A stretch of DNA of 64,000 nt from Lonicera japonica (Eukaryota > Streptophyta > Magnoliopsida > Dipsacales > Caprifoliaceae). Each line of letters opens with the position of its first letter. Within the stretch, counting starts at the first letter, position 1. The notes beneath the pieces are model-generated. The model was not told where the DNA came from and ran no database searches. It was given only the letters and a program-made list of their open reading frames with translations. A program made the translations under genes and the position numbers. The stretch spans positions 2,108,001 to 2,172,000 of the forward strand of contig CM038463.1 in assembly GCA_021464415.1 (NCBI GenBank), in the 5' to 3' direction. Below, piece by piece: positions 11,039-23,481 of the stretch.

Positions 11039-13074
11039 TGTAACACCCCTGCCTTAATATACAGGATAACACCCGTAATTAAGACCCGGAGTGTCACTAA
11101 CCCATCTTAGTAGGACTAAGACATGTGTATACGAAGAATATAGATCAAGCACAATTATGTATACTAAGCAACGACAAGCATGGTATGCAAAAATGATGTT
11201 ATAACTGATAAACATTCATCATACATATACATGGCCAACCATATGAACAACAAAAATATACAAACAATCTTCGGGTTAGCCGTGGCTTCCCGGGCAAACA
11301 TAGTTATTACAAAAATGAACCATAGTATCAGAGGCTTCTACTTCATCCCTGAACTCGTCGTCTTTTTGTCCCCCTGGGCCTCGTGAGTACCTGTAATAGT
11401 TTTAGAAAACGGGGTGAGCTACATGTTTAGTAGGGGTAACAATAACAAAAGTAACAAGTATAAAACTCATTTTTCATTTAGAACCATGTATTCAGTAAAT
11501 AATGCATGTATATGCCAATGTAGGTTACCTCCCTTGTGTCTACCATAGAACCACATAGCCAGGATACATCAATTACGAACCAGAGCGTAACAAGGGCCTG
11601 ACCGCCCAAGAGAAAAATCCGATAGTGTTCATAGATTGGCCCATTGGCCTCACAGAGTTTTATAAGATCATAACCGATTTAGACCACAAGTCCATCCCAT
11701 AGTATCAGAACAACAAAACCATTAGTGTCTTACCGTTGTCTAGATTTTCAGGCTACACATCACTGGCTCTAGACAACCGACGCGTTGCTGCCCTCCGGAG
11801 GTTTAGGAATTTTCAACTCAAGGGCACCAGGCCCCACTTATTTTCTATCCTGGTAGGCACCAACCAATACAAAATCCCTTCATAATCGAAGGGACATAAT
11901 CGAATCATATCCGGATCCATACTAGGATCATATCATATCCAGAATAATATCATGATCATACGAGCTTTCACCATCATTACCATCAATATGAGAGATACGC
12001 CTCACCTATCGAGCCATAAGAATAGTACACATATGCCAATAGTCTCCAAGCGATTGGTTGACACAATGATAATATGTATGATATGTAAAGCATGTTATTT
12101 CATAAATACCAAGCAATTTATGCCATATCCACTCCCATAAATCTCATACCATATCCCTTGGTATGTATAAACCATTAACGATTTCCTTTTATCCGAAACA
12201 ACATGTACACCACCAAGGGATACCACATATCGATTAAATAACACTTTTTAGCAAGTGTATATGATATATCTTGCATCAAATCATTCAATCACAGCTTTAT
12301 AAATCATAAAAAAACATGAACACTTTTATTTTCAAGTTTCTCAAATAAATAATAATCAAGAACAACGATTCTTGAATAATAAAAGCATAATATCAAGTTT
12401 TGAAAGTCATAGAACCCCTACCTCGAGTTATGAGCGAGAAAGAAGAAAGAAACTTGATGATCCAAGCCATTCCCAAAAGATTCCCAATGAAGAAGATCGT
12501 GAATAGTAGGCTAAGAGAAGATTTTGATGATTTGAAACATAAATCTTCAATCTAAAGCGAAAACAAACAAAGATCGCTTAATAACTTCTCTATTTCTCTC
12601 TCTAAAAACCTCTAGAAGTGTGGCTCGAAAATGAGTGAAAAGGGGGACAAAACTGACTTTAAATGGGTTAAGTCGGTGCTCAGTTCCGTATGGCAGACCG
12701 GTATGCCAAAATCAGTGTACCAGTTCGCAGTGTAAAATTTCCCCAACTTTTATACGCCGGACCGGTACGGCAAAAATTGCATACCGACCCGCAGTCTAAT
12801 TTTTCCCCAAAAATGCAGATGCTAAACCGGTATGCCAAAACACCCATACTGTTTCGCGAGTAAACTTTCTCCCATCTTGTTTTGGCCATAACTTCTCACT
12901 AGGAACTCCGATTGAGATGTTCTTTATATCCACGAAAAGGTAATTCCGAGATCTACAATTTACGAACAGAGCTTTTCTCCAAATTATGGACAGATAATTT
13001 TCAAAAATAACAAATACCACACCATATCCAATCAAAATAACATAATTAATATTAACATAATACAGGATGTTACA
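11039..13074 (-). mobile_element. Solo LTR, about 2.0 kb, with 5-bp TSD
   Basis: Starts TGTAACACCC and ends GGATGTTACA, so TG..CA with short inverted termini. TACAT flanks both sides (11034-11038 and 13075-13079). There is no internal retroviral coding region or second LTR, which fits a solo LTR left by recombination. On the minus strand it would begin TGTAACATCC and end GGGTGTTACA, a pattern I associate with Tekay/Del chromovirus LTRs; the lineage is inference. ORFs at 12680-13035 are inside it and look accidental. Confidence 0.85.
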
Positions 13075-13079
13075 TACAT

Positions 13080-13750
13080 ATTTTTATTTACATTAGTTTT
13101 AAAGAAAGAATAATGGTGATTTTGATAGTAGAGATGAATATTAAAATATAATTAGGTGCTTTTTATTTATGTCCATGGTGGTAAATTATCTTTCCTTGGA
13201 ATTTATTTATATTGATTACTTGCTTTCTTTAATTTAATTAGTTTAGTTTAATTTTTAGTTTCATGATTTTGATAATTTTAAAATCAAAATTCAAAATTTA
13301 TTTTTAATCTCAATTTCTAAAATATTGAATTTCGACAATTTTTTCTATTTTTAAGGTATTAGTTTAGATTTGGATCAACTCCTACTTATTCGTTATACTA
13401 ATTTTCGTTATACTAATTTAATTATTTTACGTAAAAGTAAGATTTTTATGTATTTAAGTGCAGAATAAAGCAACAACAAATAAATTTTAAAAATTATCCT
13501 TAAATCATTAACCATCGCTTGTGTGCATACCATCTTCCCTTTTCTATATCAAAAAGTGTACCAAAAAGGAGTGCACAAAATAAATTAGTTGCTCTCTAAT
13601 TTAAAAAATAATTAAATAAAAATATACACATTAACTTTAATAGAACACTTAAATAGTCTAGTGTCTTTTTATAGAGATGGAAAACATAGCTATGTGAGGG
13701 CTCTCATCCATTTTCATGAAAAACGCAAAAGAAGTAGCTCCTGTTGGCCA
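13080..13750. other. AT-rich spacer, nothing recognised
   Basis: Very AT-rich, with several TTAATTTAATTA-like runs. No gene or repeat boundary identified. Confidence 0.5.
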
Positions 13751-13753
13751 TTA

Positions 13754-14401
13754 TCTATATTATAAAACACCATCTTTGACCAAATTTTTTTCTAAAACGC
13801 ACAAGAATTTAATGATTAAAAATACACATATTATGGTGTGCATTAGTTCTACACCATTGGATGAGTTTTATATACACATCAAGATGTCACATCAAAGTTA
13901 AAACATTCATACCAATAATATACACACAATAAACTCTCACATACTAATAATTTTGTCTATATTAAAAATGACATAACTTAAAATAAAAAATTCAAAATTT
14001 AATATTTAAAATCTACTAATCAAGATCAATTAAACAAGATCCATCATGACTATATAATTATGTAAAACAAAATCAAGAAAAATTATTGTGTAACATTTAA
14101 TGACGTACATTATTTGTTATGATATTATTGGTCATCCCAATTTGTCAGTTTTAGGACGTGCATTATGTAGTTGGATTATGATTAAAAAACTCTTTAAAAA
14201 ATTAAAAACAAGCCAATCCAATTCGGTATACTTTTAGTTTTTTCAACATAAAGATATATTGAACTTACGTTTCAAATGTTTACAACGTTAGATTAGACTA
14301 GACAATGGGGTCAAAATGGACCGATTAATTTTATCGATTTAGATTCGTTACACGTTAATTTTTTTTATTTCACCATGCCAGATAGCACGGGTATACCCTA
14401 G
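13754..14401 (+). mobile_element. Candidate non-autonomous Helitron
   Basis: Starts TCTATATTATAAAACACC after an A and ends CTAG before a T, preceded by the GC-rich palindrome GGGTATACCC. Insertion between A and T, a TC 5' end, a CTRR 3' end and a 3' hairpin are the Helitron signature. There is no Rep/helicase coding sequence. The hairpin has no loop and abuts the end more closely than usual, so this stays a candidate. Confidence 0.5.
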
Positions 14402-14409
14402 TTAGTATA

Positions 14410-14720
14410 TATATCAAAGTGAATGTCCAGACTTTTTTGTCTAAATGGGGTTGTTTTGAAAGTTATTTAGGTAAATGGGGTATTTTTCATCTTATATAGG
14501 AAAATAGGGTGGAGGGTAAAAACGCTGGTGGCACTCTCTATTTTACTCATAAAAACGCTACTGGCTCCAACGTTTTTTTTTAAAAAAAATTACATACGTA
14601 AAATCGTTGTTGGCAATGACGTTTCTACATGTAAAATCGCCAGTGGCAGTAGCGATTTTACATGTAAAAACGCCATTGGCACTAGCGCTTTTACCAAAAA
14701 AATTTTACTATTTGCTTGAT
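14410..14720 (+). repeat. Left TIR of the giant MULE, hairpin modules
   Basis: Inverted partner of 28300-28617. The inner 200 bp consist of repeated imperfect hairpins built on GTAAAATCG and its complement, for example GTAAAATCGC, a short loop, then GCGATTTTAC near 14630-14660, then AAAACGCC to GGCACTAGCGCTTTT. Confidence 0.75.
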
Positions 14721-15424
14721 TTTCTTTTAAATTTAGTTTTTCCATATCTTTGCTTTGCTTATTTTTTTTAAATTTGCTTGCTTGGTTTTTATTAAAAATT
14801 GAAATTTTCATTTAAAGTTATGACATTTAAATTACAAATAAAATTATTAGTGAGTGAGTAAGAGTTTATTGTGTGTAAATTGTTGGTGTAAGAGTGTTAT
14901 CTTTGAATTCTTGATCCTGATGGGTGTATAAAATTTATGTAATGTTGTACAATGCCTACTATAATAAAAACCAAGGCTTACTATAACATGCGAGTATAAA
15001 ATTTAAATTGTTCAATACACATAACCAAATAATTTTTAATAATACAAATTTAACATAACTTAAAAAAGGTAGATGAAGAAATAAAACATTTAGATAAACC
15101 CGTTACACATAAATTTTCAGTGATAAAGACTGTTAAAGCTTAAAGGCTGTAAAAGTATTAATTAAAGTAGTAGTTGTCACATTGATAAAAGTGAGAAGCT
15201 TGCGTTTTTACGGTGGTTTCAAATGTGTTGTAAAATCAAGCATTAAGAAGCATGTGTTTCTATAGTGTTTTGAGGTAACCAGACACTGCTAGTTTTTCAG
15301 ATAATCTACTATGCTAACAATAGGATGAGGTGAGCAAACACTACTACTCACACATTTTCAGATGATATACTATGCTAACAATACATCTAATATATATAGG
15401 AAAATATAATAGGATTACGGTTAC

Positions 15425-18075
15425 TGACTACGCTCAGAAACGCGTAATTAATACACCCAAGTGCAGGTGATCAAGTTATAATATATTTACTTAGAAGTCC
15501 AAGGTCGAACCACAGGGAAGGATGGTAATCTTATTATTCTAGCTAAACTTTCAATAGGGGAAAAGAAGAAAAGAAAAATAAAATAAAGAAAAGATAATAA
15601 AAATTTTTAGAATAGGAAAGAATAGAATAAGAAATTAAATTTAAAACTTAAAAGAAAATAAATAAATAAATAAATAAAGCAAGGATAAAATAAGCAGCAA
15701 CTAAAACAAGTGTCCAATAAATGGAAAAAGAGCGTTAGGGGTATCCATAACTATGACATTACAGATAGTATGACCAACCGATTCAAGAAATGACTGTGGA
15801 CCTGACTGTGGACCTAACTGTGGACCTAAGTTCCTATTAACAATGAATGTCCTTAACTTACCAATTATTAAATACTAAAGTTCACGAGCATATCATGAGA
15901 AGTGCATGACAAGACTCATATAAGCTGCATGGAAATTTAGTTTTCAATAAGGGAACTTATAATATATTTATTTTTACAAAAAATGATTTTCACTTAGTAA
16001 TGCTAGTGCGTGACAAAAACAAATTAAATTTAATCAATTTTAGTAAATATCAAAAGCTTAACTCATTTCTAAGATTTGATTATGCGTATGCATGACATAC
16101 GTCAAAACCGTTCTTAAAAAGTCATTAAAAGCTAAAATTGGCACTATTTCGGTATCGATTTCGGAATGACACCAAAACAGCGCTCAAAGCTCCCAAATTA
16201 CTTGGATAACTAACTCAGCTCAATAAGGGATAAGAACCGTTCTCTATTCAGCCTCGTTAGAGTTTTAGTACAAAAATTCGTAATTTGAGGTTTTTTGGTT
16301 CTTTTGTCGAATAATCGAGAAATGATCTTAAAAATTCATGTTTTTAACGCATGAAAAGTTACTATTTTTTTCCATATTTATTAATTGACGTATAACCAAT
16401 AAGAAATTCAATTTACAATCACAATTGAATCATATACTCACACTAGTCCGTCATGCTTTCGCTACGGACCCCTAACTACTAAATTATGCTAGCATATTGA
16501 TAAAAATTAAGCAAGATATGATAAATTCAATCACAAATTGACCAAACATATTTCTAAAATTTAATTGAATAAGCATGCAAAATTTCACAGCAATTAAAAC
16601 TAAGGAGCGATTAATAAATAAATAAAAATGGTTTAAACAAATTTCGAAAAAATAGCACACTGGCAGTCACGAAAATCGCCTACTGTCCTCAGGAAATTTC
16701 GGAATTTAGATCCCCAAAACAGTAAGCTTTTGTATAAAATTTGATTGCGGTCGTTTTGATAGGTGGATCATCAAAATCGGCCAAGAAACGAGCAAGTTAT
16801 GATTAAAATAAGAAAACACATATTTTTAGGGTTCTACGCGAGATTCTACAAAAAAAATCTAATAAAAATTATAAATTAAGCATGGATTTCAATCAGCAAT
16901 CACATTCAAACACATAATTAACTAACAATATATAAGCATTAATTGAAATAAATTAAAAATAAAATTAAAAGAACATAAAACTTACAGTTACGCAGTTATT
17001 GAAGAACTGTAATGGGATTCGCTCAAACTCAAATTGAAATAGAATTATATGTTGTTTCTTCTTCAATACAAGCCATAAACCAAATGAAAATATCTCTCTC
17101 TAGTTACGCAAGGAAATTTGGAATTATTGAAGAACAATAATGGTGATTGTTCTCTTACTCAAAAAAATAGCATGACGGCTGTTCTTCTCTACTCAAAAAA
17201 AATAGAATGGAATGACGACTGTTCTTCTAAAATTAACCTAAAACCTACAATATTATCGACATTAATTTTTTTTTTCAAAATTCAAAAATTAAACTAAATA
17301 ATAAAATAAAATAAATAATAATAAAGATAATAATCCAAAAGATATTTTTAGCTTTGTCGTCTATCAAGTTGTTGGCTCGAGAGACTAAGGTGTTGGCCGC
17401 GGGATTCGAACACTGGACTAAGCATGAGTAGAGAGCTGGTCACTTTGCCATCTAGGCTAAGGACCCCATTTGATAAATATTTGCATCATAAATTTAGGTA
17501 TTATTTCGCGCTCAAACTCAATCTACTGGTGCACTGATTGTATTTCTGCCATAACTTTGTACTCTGAACTCCAATTGATACAAGGTTTTCTCCTACGCAT
17601 AGATAACTCAGATCTCTACAACTTCTATTTCTGGAGTTTTCTTTAAATTCTGCACGGATAAATACCATAAATTACCAGAACAGAGGCAATGCCCGCAGTG
17701 AATCTCTTCTTCATTCAAAAATTTCTCGGTTTGATTCAAATGACTCTTCTTTGCTTGGGACTGCTCTATTGGATTCTCTTAGTCTCTTCCATCAACTTCC
17801 TTCATGCTTGAGCTTGAAATTTGCTTTCGGTTCACTTCTTGAACTCAATTCAGTTTCGAATTTGACCGGCAATGACTAACTTTGGGGGAATTTGCTTCTA
17901 GATTCGTTCTTGTTCATTTTTAACCTGTAAAAAGGTTATAATGCACTAGAAACAAACATACTATCCTATTTCATGATTAAAGCTCAATTCTTATCAATTT
18001 AGGATAATTAAAATCAAATTCATGCATATTAAGCCACCTAAATACATATAAAAATGCAATATTTTGGCTTAATCA
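15425..18075 (-). mobile_element. Solo LTR, 2.65 kb, with perfect 5-bp TSD
   Basis: Starts TGACTACGCTCAG and ends TTTGGCTTAATCA, so TG..CA. GTTAC flanks it exactly on both sides (15420-15424 and 18076-18080). No pol domains are present, so a solo LTR is the simplest reading; a Gypsy-type origin with the minus strand as sense is likely but inferred. It is nested in the left arm of the giant MULE and is therefore younger than it. Confidence 0.85.
17389..17463 (-). other. Degenerate tRNA-like segment with A-box and B-box resemblance
   Basis: On the minus strand, TTAGCCTAGATGGCAAAGTG resembles a tRNA D-arm (A box), and about 50 bp downstream GTTCGAATCCC is a perfect B box. The T-stem and acceptor stem do not pair, so it is not a working tRNA gene. 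It may be a relic captured in the LTR or a SINE head. Confidence 0.45.
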
Positions 18076-18080
18076 GTTAC

Positions 18081-18488
18081 GCTGGTCAAAAAATGGAAAA
18101 ATTGCACTATGCAGTCCCGTGAATGGTTTAACATATTTAAATTAGTAGTTAATGCTTTTTACAGTGAGTGGTCATATCATGTCTTCTTAATGCAGTGAGA
18201 GGTCAAATCTCATTTATCGCAAGAGTAATTCATCAAATCACTATTGAAAACACATATAAAAAAATGTGTATGCACTTTAAGTATAGAACACGCATTCAGT
18301 AGATGAACTACATTTTTTTCATTAAATAAAAACTTAATACATAAATAGACACGAATACTTTTATAGAAGTGTCCATGGGTACAAAATGCATAAAATAAAA
18401 CCATTACACATGAAAAACACTGAAACATAAATACACATTAACTTAAATATTAAATAGTAGATCATCTGATAATAGGATAAACTAAATA
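18081..18488. other. Left-arm spacer of the giant MULE
   Basis: About 400 bp between the solo LTR and the third ORF. No gene recognised. It begins with the words GGAAAAATTGCACTATGCAG, for which I could not find an inverted partner. Confidence 0.5.
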
Positions 18489-19052
18489 TCAATTAAGAGT
18501 GCTCTGAAGGAATCTCCAGTATATCTTGTAGGGAAACGTTACACCTTCTTCCACTAAGTACATGAGATCGGCATGTTCTTCCTATAGGAATGAAAGGTTA
18601 AGTACATTAAGCGTTAAAGTACGGTAAAAATAAACATCAACTAAATTTTAATAAAATATAATTGTTAAAACAATCTTTACCATTTTCCTCTCAACTTTGC
18701 TGTGGAATTTTGCGAGATAGTGTGCCCTATTTTCAGGATAATCAATCATAAATTTGGGATGAGGGTTATGTATTTCCTTGTCATTGTAAAAGCGGTTCCA
18801 TTTCTTAACCGCCGGCTCAACCTTTGCCCACAGTTGAACATGTTCTTCAACAGTCACAACCCTGTTCTTACATAAAGAGCTCTCTTTCTTAGGTTCTGTA
18901 TTAAAAATTGCAGCCATTTGCTCCCATGTTTGAGGGTTATCTCGCTCACACCAGGTATCATCACGGGTCATTTGTTTCCAAACAAGGTATAGGTTAATTT
19001 CGTCACAGTATGAGAAGCCATCAGGGTTGATGTTTGAGCTCGAAGATGCCAT
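18489..19052 (-). CDS. Intact two-exon ORF (154 aa), unknown function, third gene of the giant MULE
   Basis: Exon 1 (19052-18681, 124 codons) starts MASSSSNINPDGFSYCDEIN. Continued reading would run into a short intronic tail, but a good donor (ATG|GTAAAG) at 18680 and an acceptor (CCTATAG) at 18582 join in phase 0 to exon 2 (18581-18489), adding 30 residues that end YWRFLQSTLN and a TGA. The product has 154 residues. It is charged, with a WKQMTRDDTW and WEQMAAIF Trp-rich N-terminal half and a basic, aromatic middle (VKKWNRFYND, NRAHYLAKFHSK). I see no signal peptide or membrane segment and do not recognise a family. It is the only uninterrupted gene inside the giant MULE, on the same strand and downstream of the PMD and MURA remnants, so it may be an accessory protein comparable in position to MURB or VANC genes of other MULEs. 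That role is inference. A host gene caught between element parts is the alternative. Confidence 0.6.
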
Positions 19053-19653
19053 TTTTAAAATGAGTGATAGAAAATATGAGTATGTAAAAAAACAAGTTTG
19101 ATATGGTGCTTATATAATTTCTACATTACATGCATTGATACAGCTAGACGACATGATAATACACTGCAAAGTAATAATGATTTGACATAGCACTGATTTT
19201 TGCAGTCATTGATACAAGTGCATGAATTGAAAACACATTACAAAGTAATGATAATACGACTATTCACTGAAGTTTTAAGTCATTGAGGCTAGATGGTCTT
19301 AATAGGGTAAAGCTTAGGCTTACTGAAATTTTCAATCATTGATATTGTTTCACTTAAGCCATTGGGTAATTGCTTCACAAAGGCATACAATTAATATGTG
19401 GTGTAATAGTTAATGGTAAAGTTGAAATGTTAAACGATTATAACTTTAAAAGATTAAAATAATTAATCAGTAATTTTACATTTTGACAGAGTTTCTTTTG
19501 TTATATAGCATTATGAGACTTTTTGCCCTGTTTGACGAATATGTAAAACAACATAACACATACATATATATCCCAAAATATTATATACGTGTTCAACAAA
19601 TATCTACTATATACAAATATTTACATATAGAATATCAACCACTAAAATGTCTA

Positions 19654-22600
19654 CTAAGTACCACAAGCTGGTTTTTTCCTTTTTCTTTTGGGCCTTCCAT
19701 TTCCATCGTCATCCACAATTACATGTGCGTCTACAGTTTCATCTTTGCCCTTGCCTCTACCCCTGCCTCTCTCAACTGGCACAATAGTCATGTCCAGTTC
19801 TCTAGCCACGCCTCTTCCTCTGCCACTAATAACTGTAGTAGTATCTATATGCTCAAGTGTGTGTGAAAAAGTCGGTTCTATTGGAGCCATATGTCTGGGG
19901 GTATGAGGTGATCTAAATGATGGTAAATATTGGTCGTAAGGTGAAACTGGAGAAAATGACGTCAACATGGACAAAAATAAAGAACTATACTCATCTTCTG
20001 ATAAACTATCAGAAGGTGGTGGATATGTGGTGGGAGGTGGTCGAGCTGTCGAGGGCGTGGTGGAGATGTAGTGGGGGGTGGTCGAGCTGTCGGGGGTGGT
20101 GGAAATGTGGGGGGTGGTGATGTGGTGGGACCTGGTGGATATGTGGCGAGACGTGGTCGAGATGTAGGGAGAGGTGGTCGAGAAGTGGTAGGAGGTGGGG
20201 GAAGGTGGATATACGGTGGGGCGTGTCCGATATGTGATGGAGGGGAGGCGTGTCCGAGATGCGGTGGGGGTGGTCGATATGTGGTGAAGCATGCTCGAGA
20301 TATGGTAGTATATGGTCGAAATGCTATAAGAGGTGCTCGAGGGGTGGTGGGCCGTGGTGGACATGAGGTGGGGGTGGTGGAGAGGTGATGGGGGTGATGG
20401 AGATATGATAGTATGTGGCGGAGAGGTGATGAGGGTGATGGAGATATGATAGGGGGTGGCGGAGAGGTGGTAGGGGATGGTGGATATATGATGGGAGGTG
20501 GTGGATATATAATAGTATGTGGTGGAGAGGCGGTGGGGGCTGGTGGAGATATGATGGTGGTGGCGGAGAGGTGGTGGGGGTTGGTGGAGATATAATGGGA
20601 GGTGGTGGGGATATAATGGGAGGCGGTGGGAGATAGTGTAGATATGATGGGAGGTGGTGGAGAGGCGGTGTAGGAAGATGGATATATAATATGAGGTGGT
20701 GGGGATGTGGGTGGACTTGTATGGGACGAAGAGGCATCTGGCTAAGTAGGGCCGGTAGAGATGTGATGAGACGAAGAGGCGTCTAGATGAGTAGTGGCCG
20801 TAATTGTACGTCTTTTCCTCACTGCACGTGCACGAGGACATGGCATCGAGACCGGTATAGGCTCTCGCACCTCAAGTGGGTCAATCGTAAGGCGAAACTC
20901 TTGTCGCACAGCAACAAGCATGCTATGTGACAAGTCTGATATCTCCTCTAGCGTGGGATCTCCTGTTGTTGACCGGACATGATGTCTCTATGCCAAAACA
21001 TATATTCTTGCAAGCACGTCCCCCTGTTCCATGAAAACACAACTTATCATTAGAAGAATAGAAAGAAATGTAGGAATAAATTATATATTTTTGTAACTTA
21101 AATTAATATTAACGTACGAATGTCTCCAACGCAGTTGCGACGGGCTCAGGGCCGAAATCAGGTGGCCGCTCTTGTGGGGGACTCATGAAATGACGTGTGA
21201 TAGTCCGAAACTAAACTATAAAGGGGTCGTCGTAATTGATTGGGTCTTCTAACGCAGGCGGGTTAACTACATGATCATGCCGCCTGTCCCAGTAATCAAT
21301 GTAGTCATGATGTGTCTGCGTCCAATCACATGGTTCCCTTCGGGACCTCCCCCTCATGTCCATATCGTGAAGCTGCGAAGTAGTATCAAATGTGTCTGGG
21401 ATGGCCTGTTGTAAACCAAACTGACACATCACACGATCTAGAAGATGCTACTCCACAATCTTGAAACAAATTAGGGGAGAACGTGTCCGCCAAATATCTT
21501 CACCAATTCGACAATATCGAGGCAATTATGTGAATACATGAGCTGTATATGGCTGCCATATCACTTGTAAAATTTTTCATATGTATGATTAGTACTTGAA
21601 GAATAATAATAAAATTTAACGCTTTTTATCAAATTATAAGGAAATTTCGGCAAAGTTTCGTTTGTTTTTAATACAATTCCATAATTTCTAATACACCTGT
21701 TTAACACGTCCACTAAAAAATATCATCCATAATTTCCGATATCATAATTGTGTCTTAACAACTGTCCATATCTTCAAAAGTACATATTTGTAAGAAAATT
21801 TCGGCAGAGTTCTGTTTGTATTTATAACAGTCCAACAATTTTAAATATACCTATTCAACAAATTATTTCAAAATCAACATACATCCAATCATATTTTTGC
21901 AATCAACTACATAATTGTTTCTTAACAACAATCCATATATTCTAAGATATCATTAATCCAATCACATAAGTATAATCTTAAAACCTCAATAACAACAGTT
22001 GCACATATATATGATTTTGTATCAAATGATTTTGACAAAATTGCACCCATATGTATAAACTTTTTAAGCAATACCTACTTTACCTGCATACAGTTTAACT
22101 AGTCTCTATAGTGGCCCAATACTTGTGTCGGGGTGCAATTAAGTAACAATCTCGTTCGCCACCTATACGAAATCAAGAATACATTAAGTATATGCTAAAA
22201 AGTTGACAATCAGTAACATACTTGTTATATATTTCATACCTGGCTCCATGAAGTGCTCCATCAATCTCATTAACAATTTCTTCAGCTATAATTGCTGTGC
22301 CAACCCGTCGTAGTCGAATATGCGACATTCGCTCCCAATCCCATAGTTAGCAAACACGACATAAAAAATTCTCTAAGTTATGTTATTTAAATAAATATTA
22401 TAATGTAATTTAATGAATTCAATGTAGACCTGTAATAGTATAAGGAGACCCGCAATCTATTTCGATTTTCTACGTGATGCTCGGGACATCTCTTTATACA
22501 AAATAACAAGTGCCGCACTCCTCCAATTGTACTGTCCCGCCACATGTAAATCTTCGACGAGCGGGAGTAATGAAATTCTGACAAATGTGGTCTATTTATC

Positions 22601-23170
22601 GCCCAATATACATCCCCCGAGCGAGTGAAGAATCCATGCCCGAGCATATCACTCTACGGTAGCATTTTCGGCCCCATTGTCAGGTACCTCCCGGAATGTA
22701 TTAGTTAACCATGAAAGTTTTAGTTTTGATTTCTTCAGAGAAGCAGCACCAGGCCGGACGCCTAGTACACGCTTGCAAATGTCAGTAGGATCTCCAACCA
22801 ATGGTGGTGTGGTAACAGCATGCCCATCGATTGGCAATCCTAGTAGTATGGCGACATCCTGTAGAGTGATAGTACACTCTCCAACCGGGAGATGAAAAGT
22901 ATGGGTCTCCTGTTTCCATCGCTCTACTAACGGCGTAATTAAAGCGTGATCATACTTTATATATCCAACACGATAGAGTCCGTAAAATCCTGCTCGTAAT
23001 AGTAAATGCTACACTCTATCGAGTAAAATAATCGGTCATCCATCTTGGCACTTAAAATTAATGTCGTTTCGTCGTGGCTCTAATAAACCAGGGTCCTGCC
23101 CTTCCCAAATAGCAGATGATCTATGTTGATCCTGTAGATATAATCACGATGGTCATCAGGACTTGGATCC
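19654..23170 (-). pseudogene. Plant mobile domain (PMD, MAIN-like) protein, decayed
   Basis: PMD-family sequence can be followed on the minus strand in pieces. RAGFYGLYRVGYIKYDH, an ITPLVERWKQETHTFHLPVG block and a GLPIDGHAVTT block lie at about 23005-22810. KSKLKLSWL and a REVPDN block follow at 22740-22660. In a shifted frame, PLVEDLHVAGQYNWRSAAL then YKEMSRASRR lie near 22570-22450. Next come WDWERMSHIRLRRVG near 22340, and at 21430-21211 MCQFGLQQAIPDTFD and HHDYIDYWDRRHD. The last exon holds a long Pro/His/Ser/Thr tract and ends with Gly-Arg repeats and a basic PKRKRKKPACGT tail. A TGA interrupts the reading before YARAWIL (near 22649), and several frameshifts follow. PMD proteins are nuclear plant proteins (MAIN, MAIL1) that also occur in transposons. 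Confidence 0.8.
20020..20725. repeat. Degenerate purine-rich minisatellite inside the PMD reading frame
   Basis: About 700 bp of imperfect repeats of 15-36 bp, with plus-strand words such as GGTGGAGATATGATGGGAGG and GGTGGAGAGGTGGT. It stays largely open on the minus strand, coding Pro/His/Ser/Thr/Tyr-rich repeats (SPPPPIIS, HISTTSHHIST types). The expansion lies between the PMD core and the basic C-terminal tail. Confidence 0.8.
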
Positions 23171-23481
23171 ATCTATAAAAACCTATAATAAACAAGTATA
23201 TATATTATATGCTTAATCATAAACAAATTATCGCTTCATTAAACTTATAGTAATATACTTAAGCATTTTAATATAGGCTGACAGTCATAAACAAAGTATA
23301 TAAAGTTAATACTATTATAATATTAAAAGTCATAATACAAAGTTACGTGAAAAAGATAATAATTAAACTCAAATATTACATTACATCATAAGATACGAAA
23401 CAAACACCACGTAATAAGTCATTAATAGCTACATTACATATCGTTTTAATAATTGCAAAATGAAAATACGAAAATAAGACT

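Noticed and set aside
12680..13035. Two overlapping minus-strand ORFs
   Set aside because: Inside a solo LTR with defined TSD; no domain.
17389..17463. Functional tRNA gene
   Set aside because: A- and B-box resemblance only; T-stem and acceptor stem do not pair.
20071..20388. Plus-strand Gly/Val-rich ORF
   Set aside because: Shadow of the minisatellite on the opposite strand.
19654..20841. 395-codon minus-strand ORF as a stand-alone gene
   Set aside because: Most of it is minisatellite; the non-repetitive C-terminal tail belongs to the PMD gene, whose upstream parts are broken.
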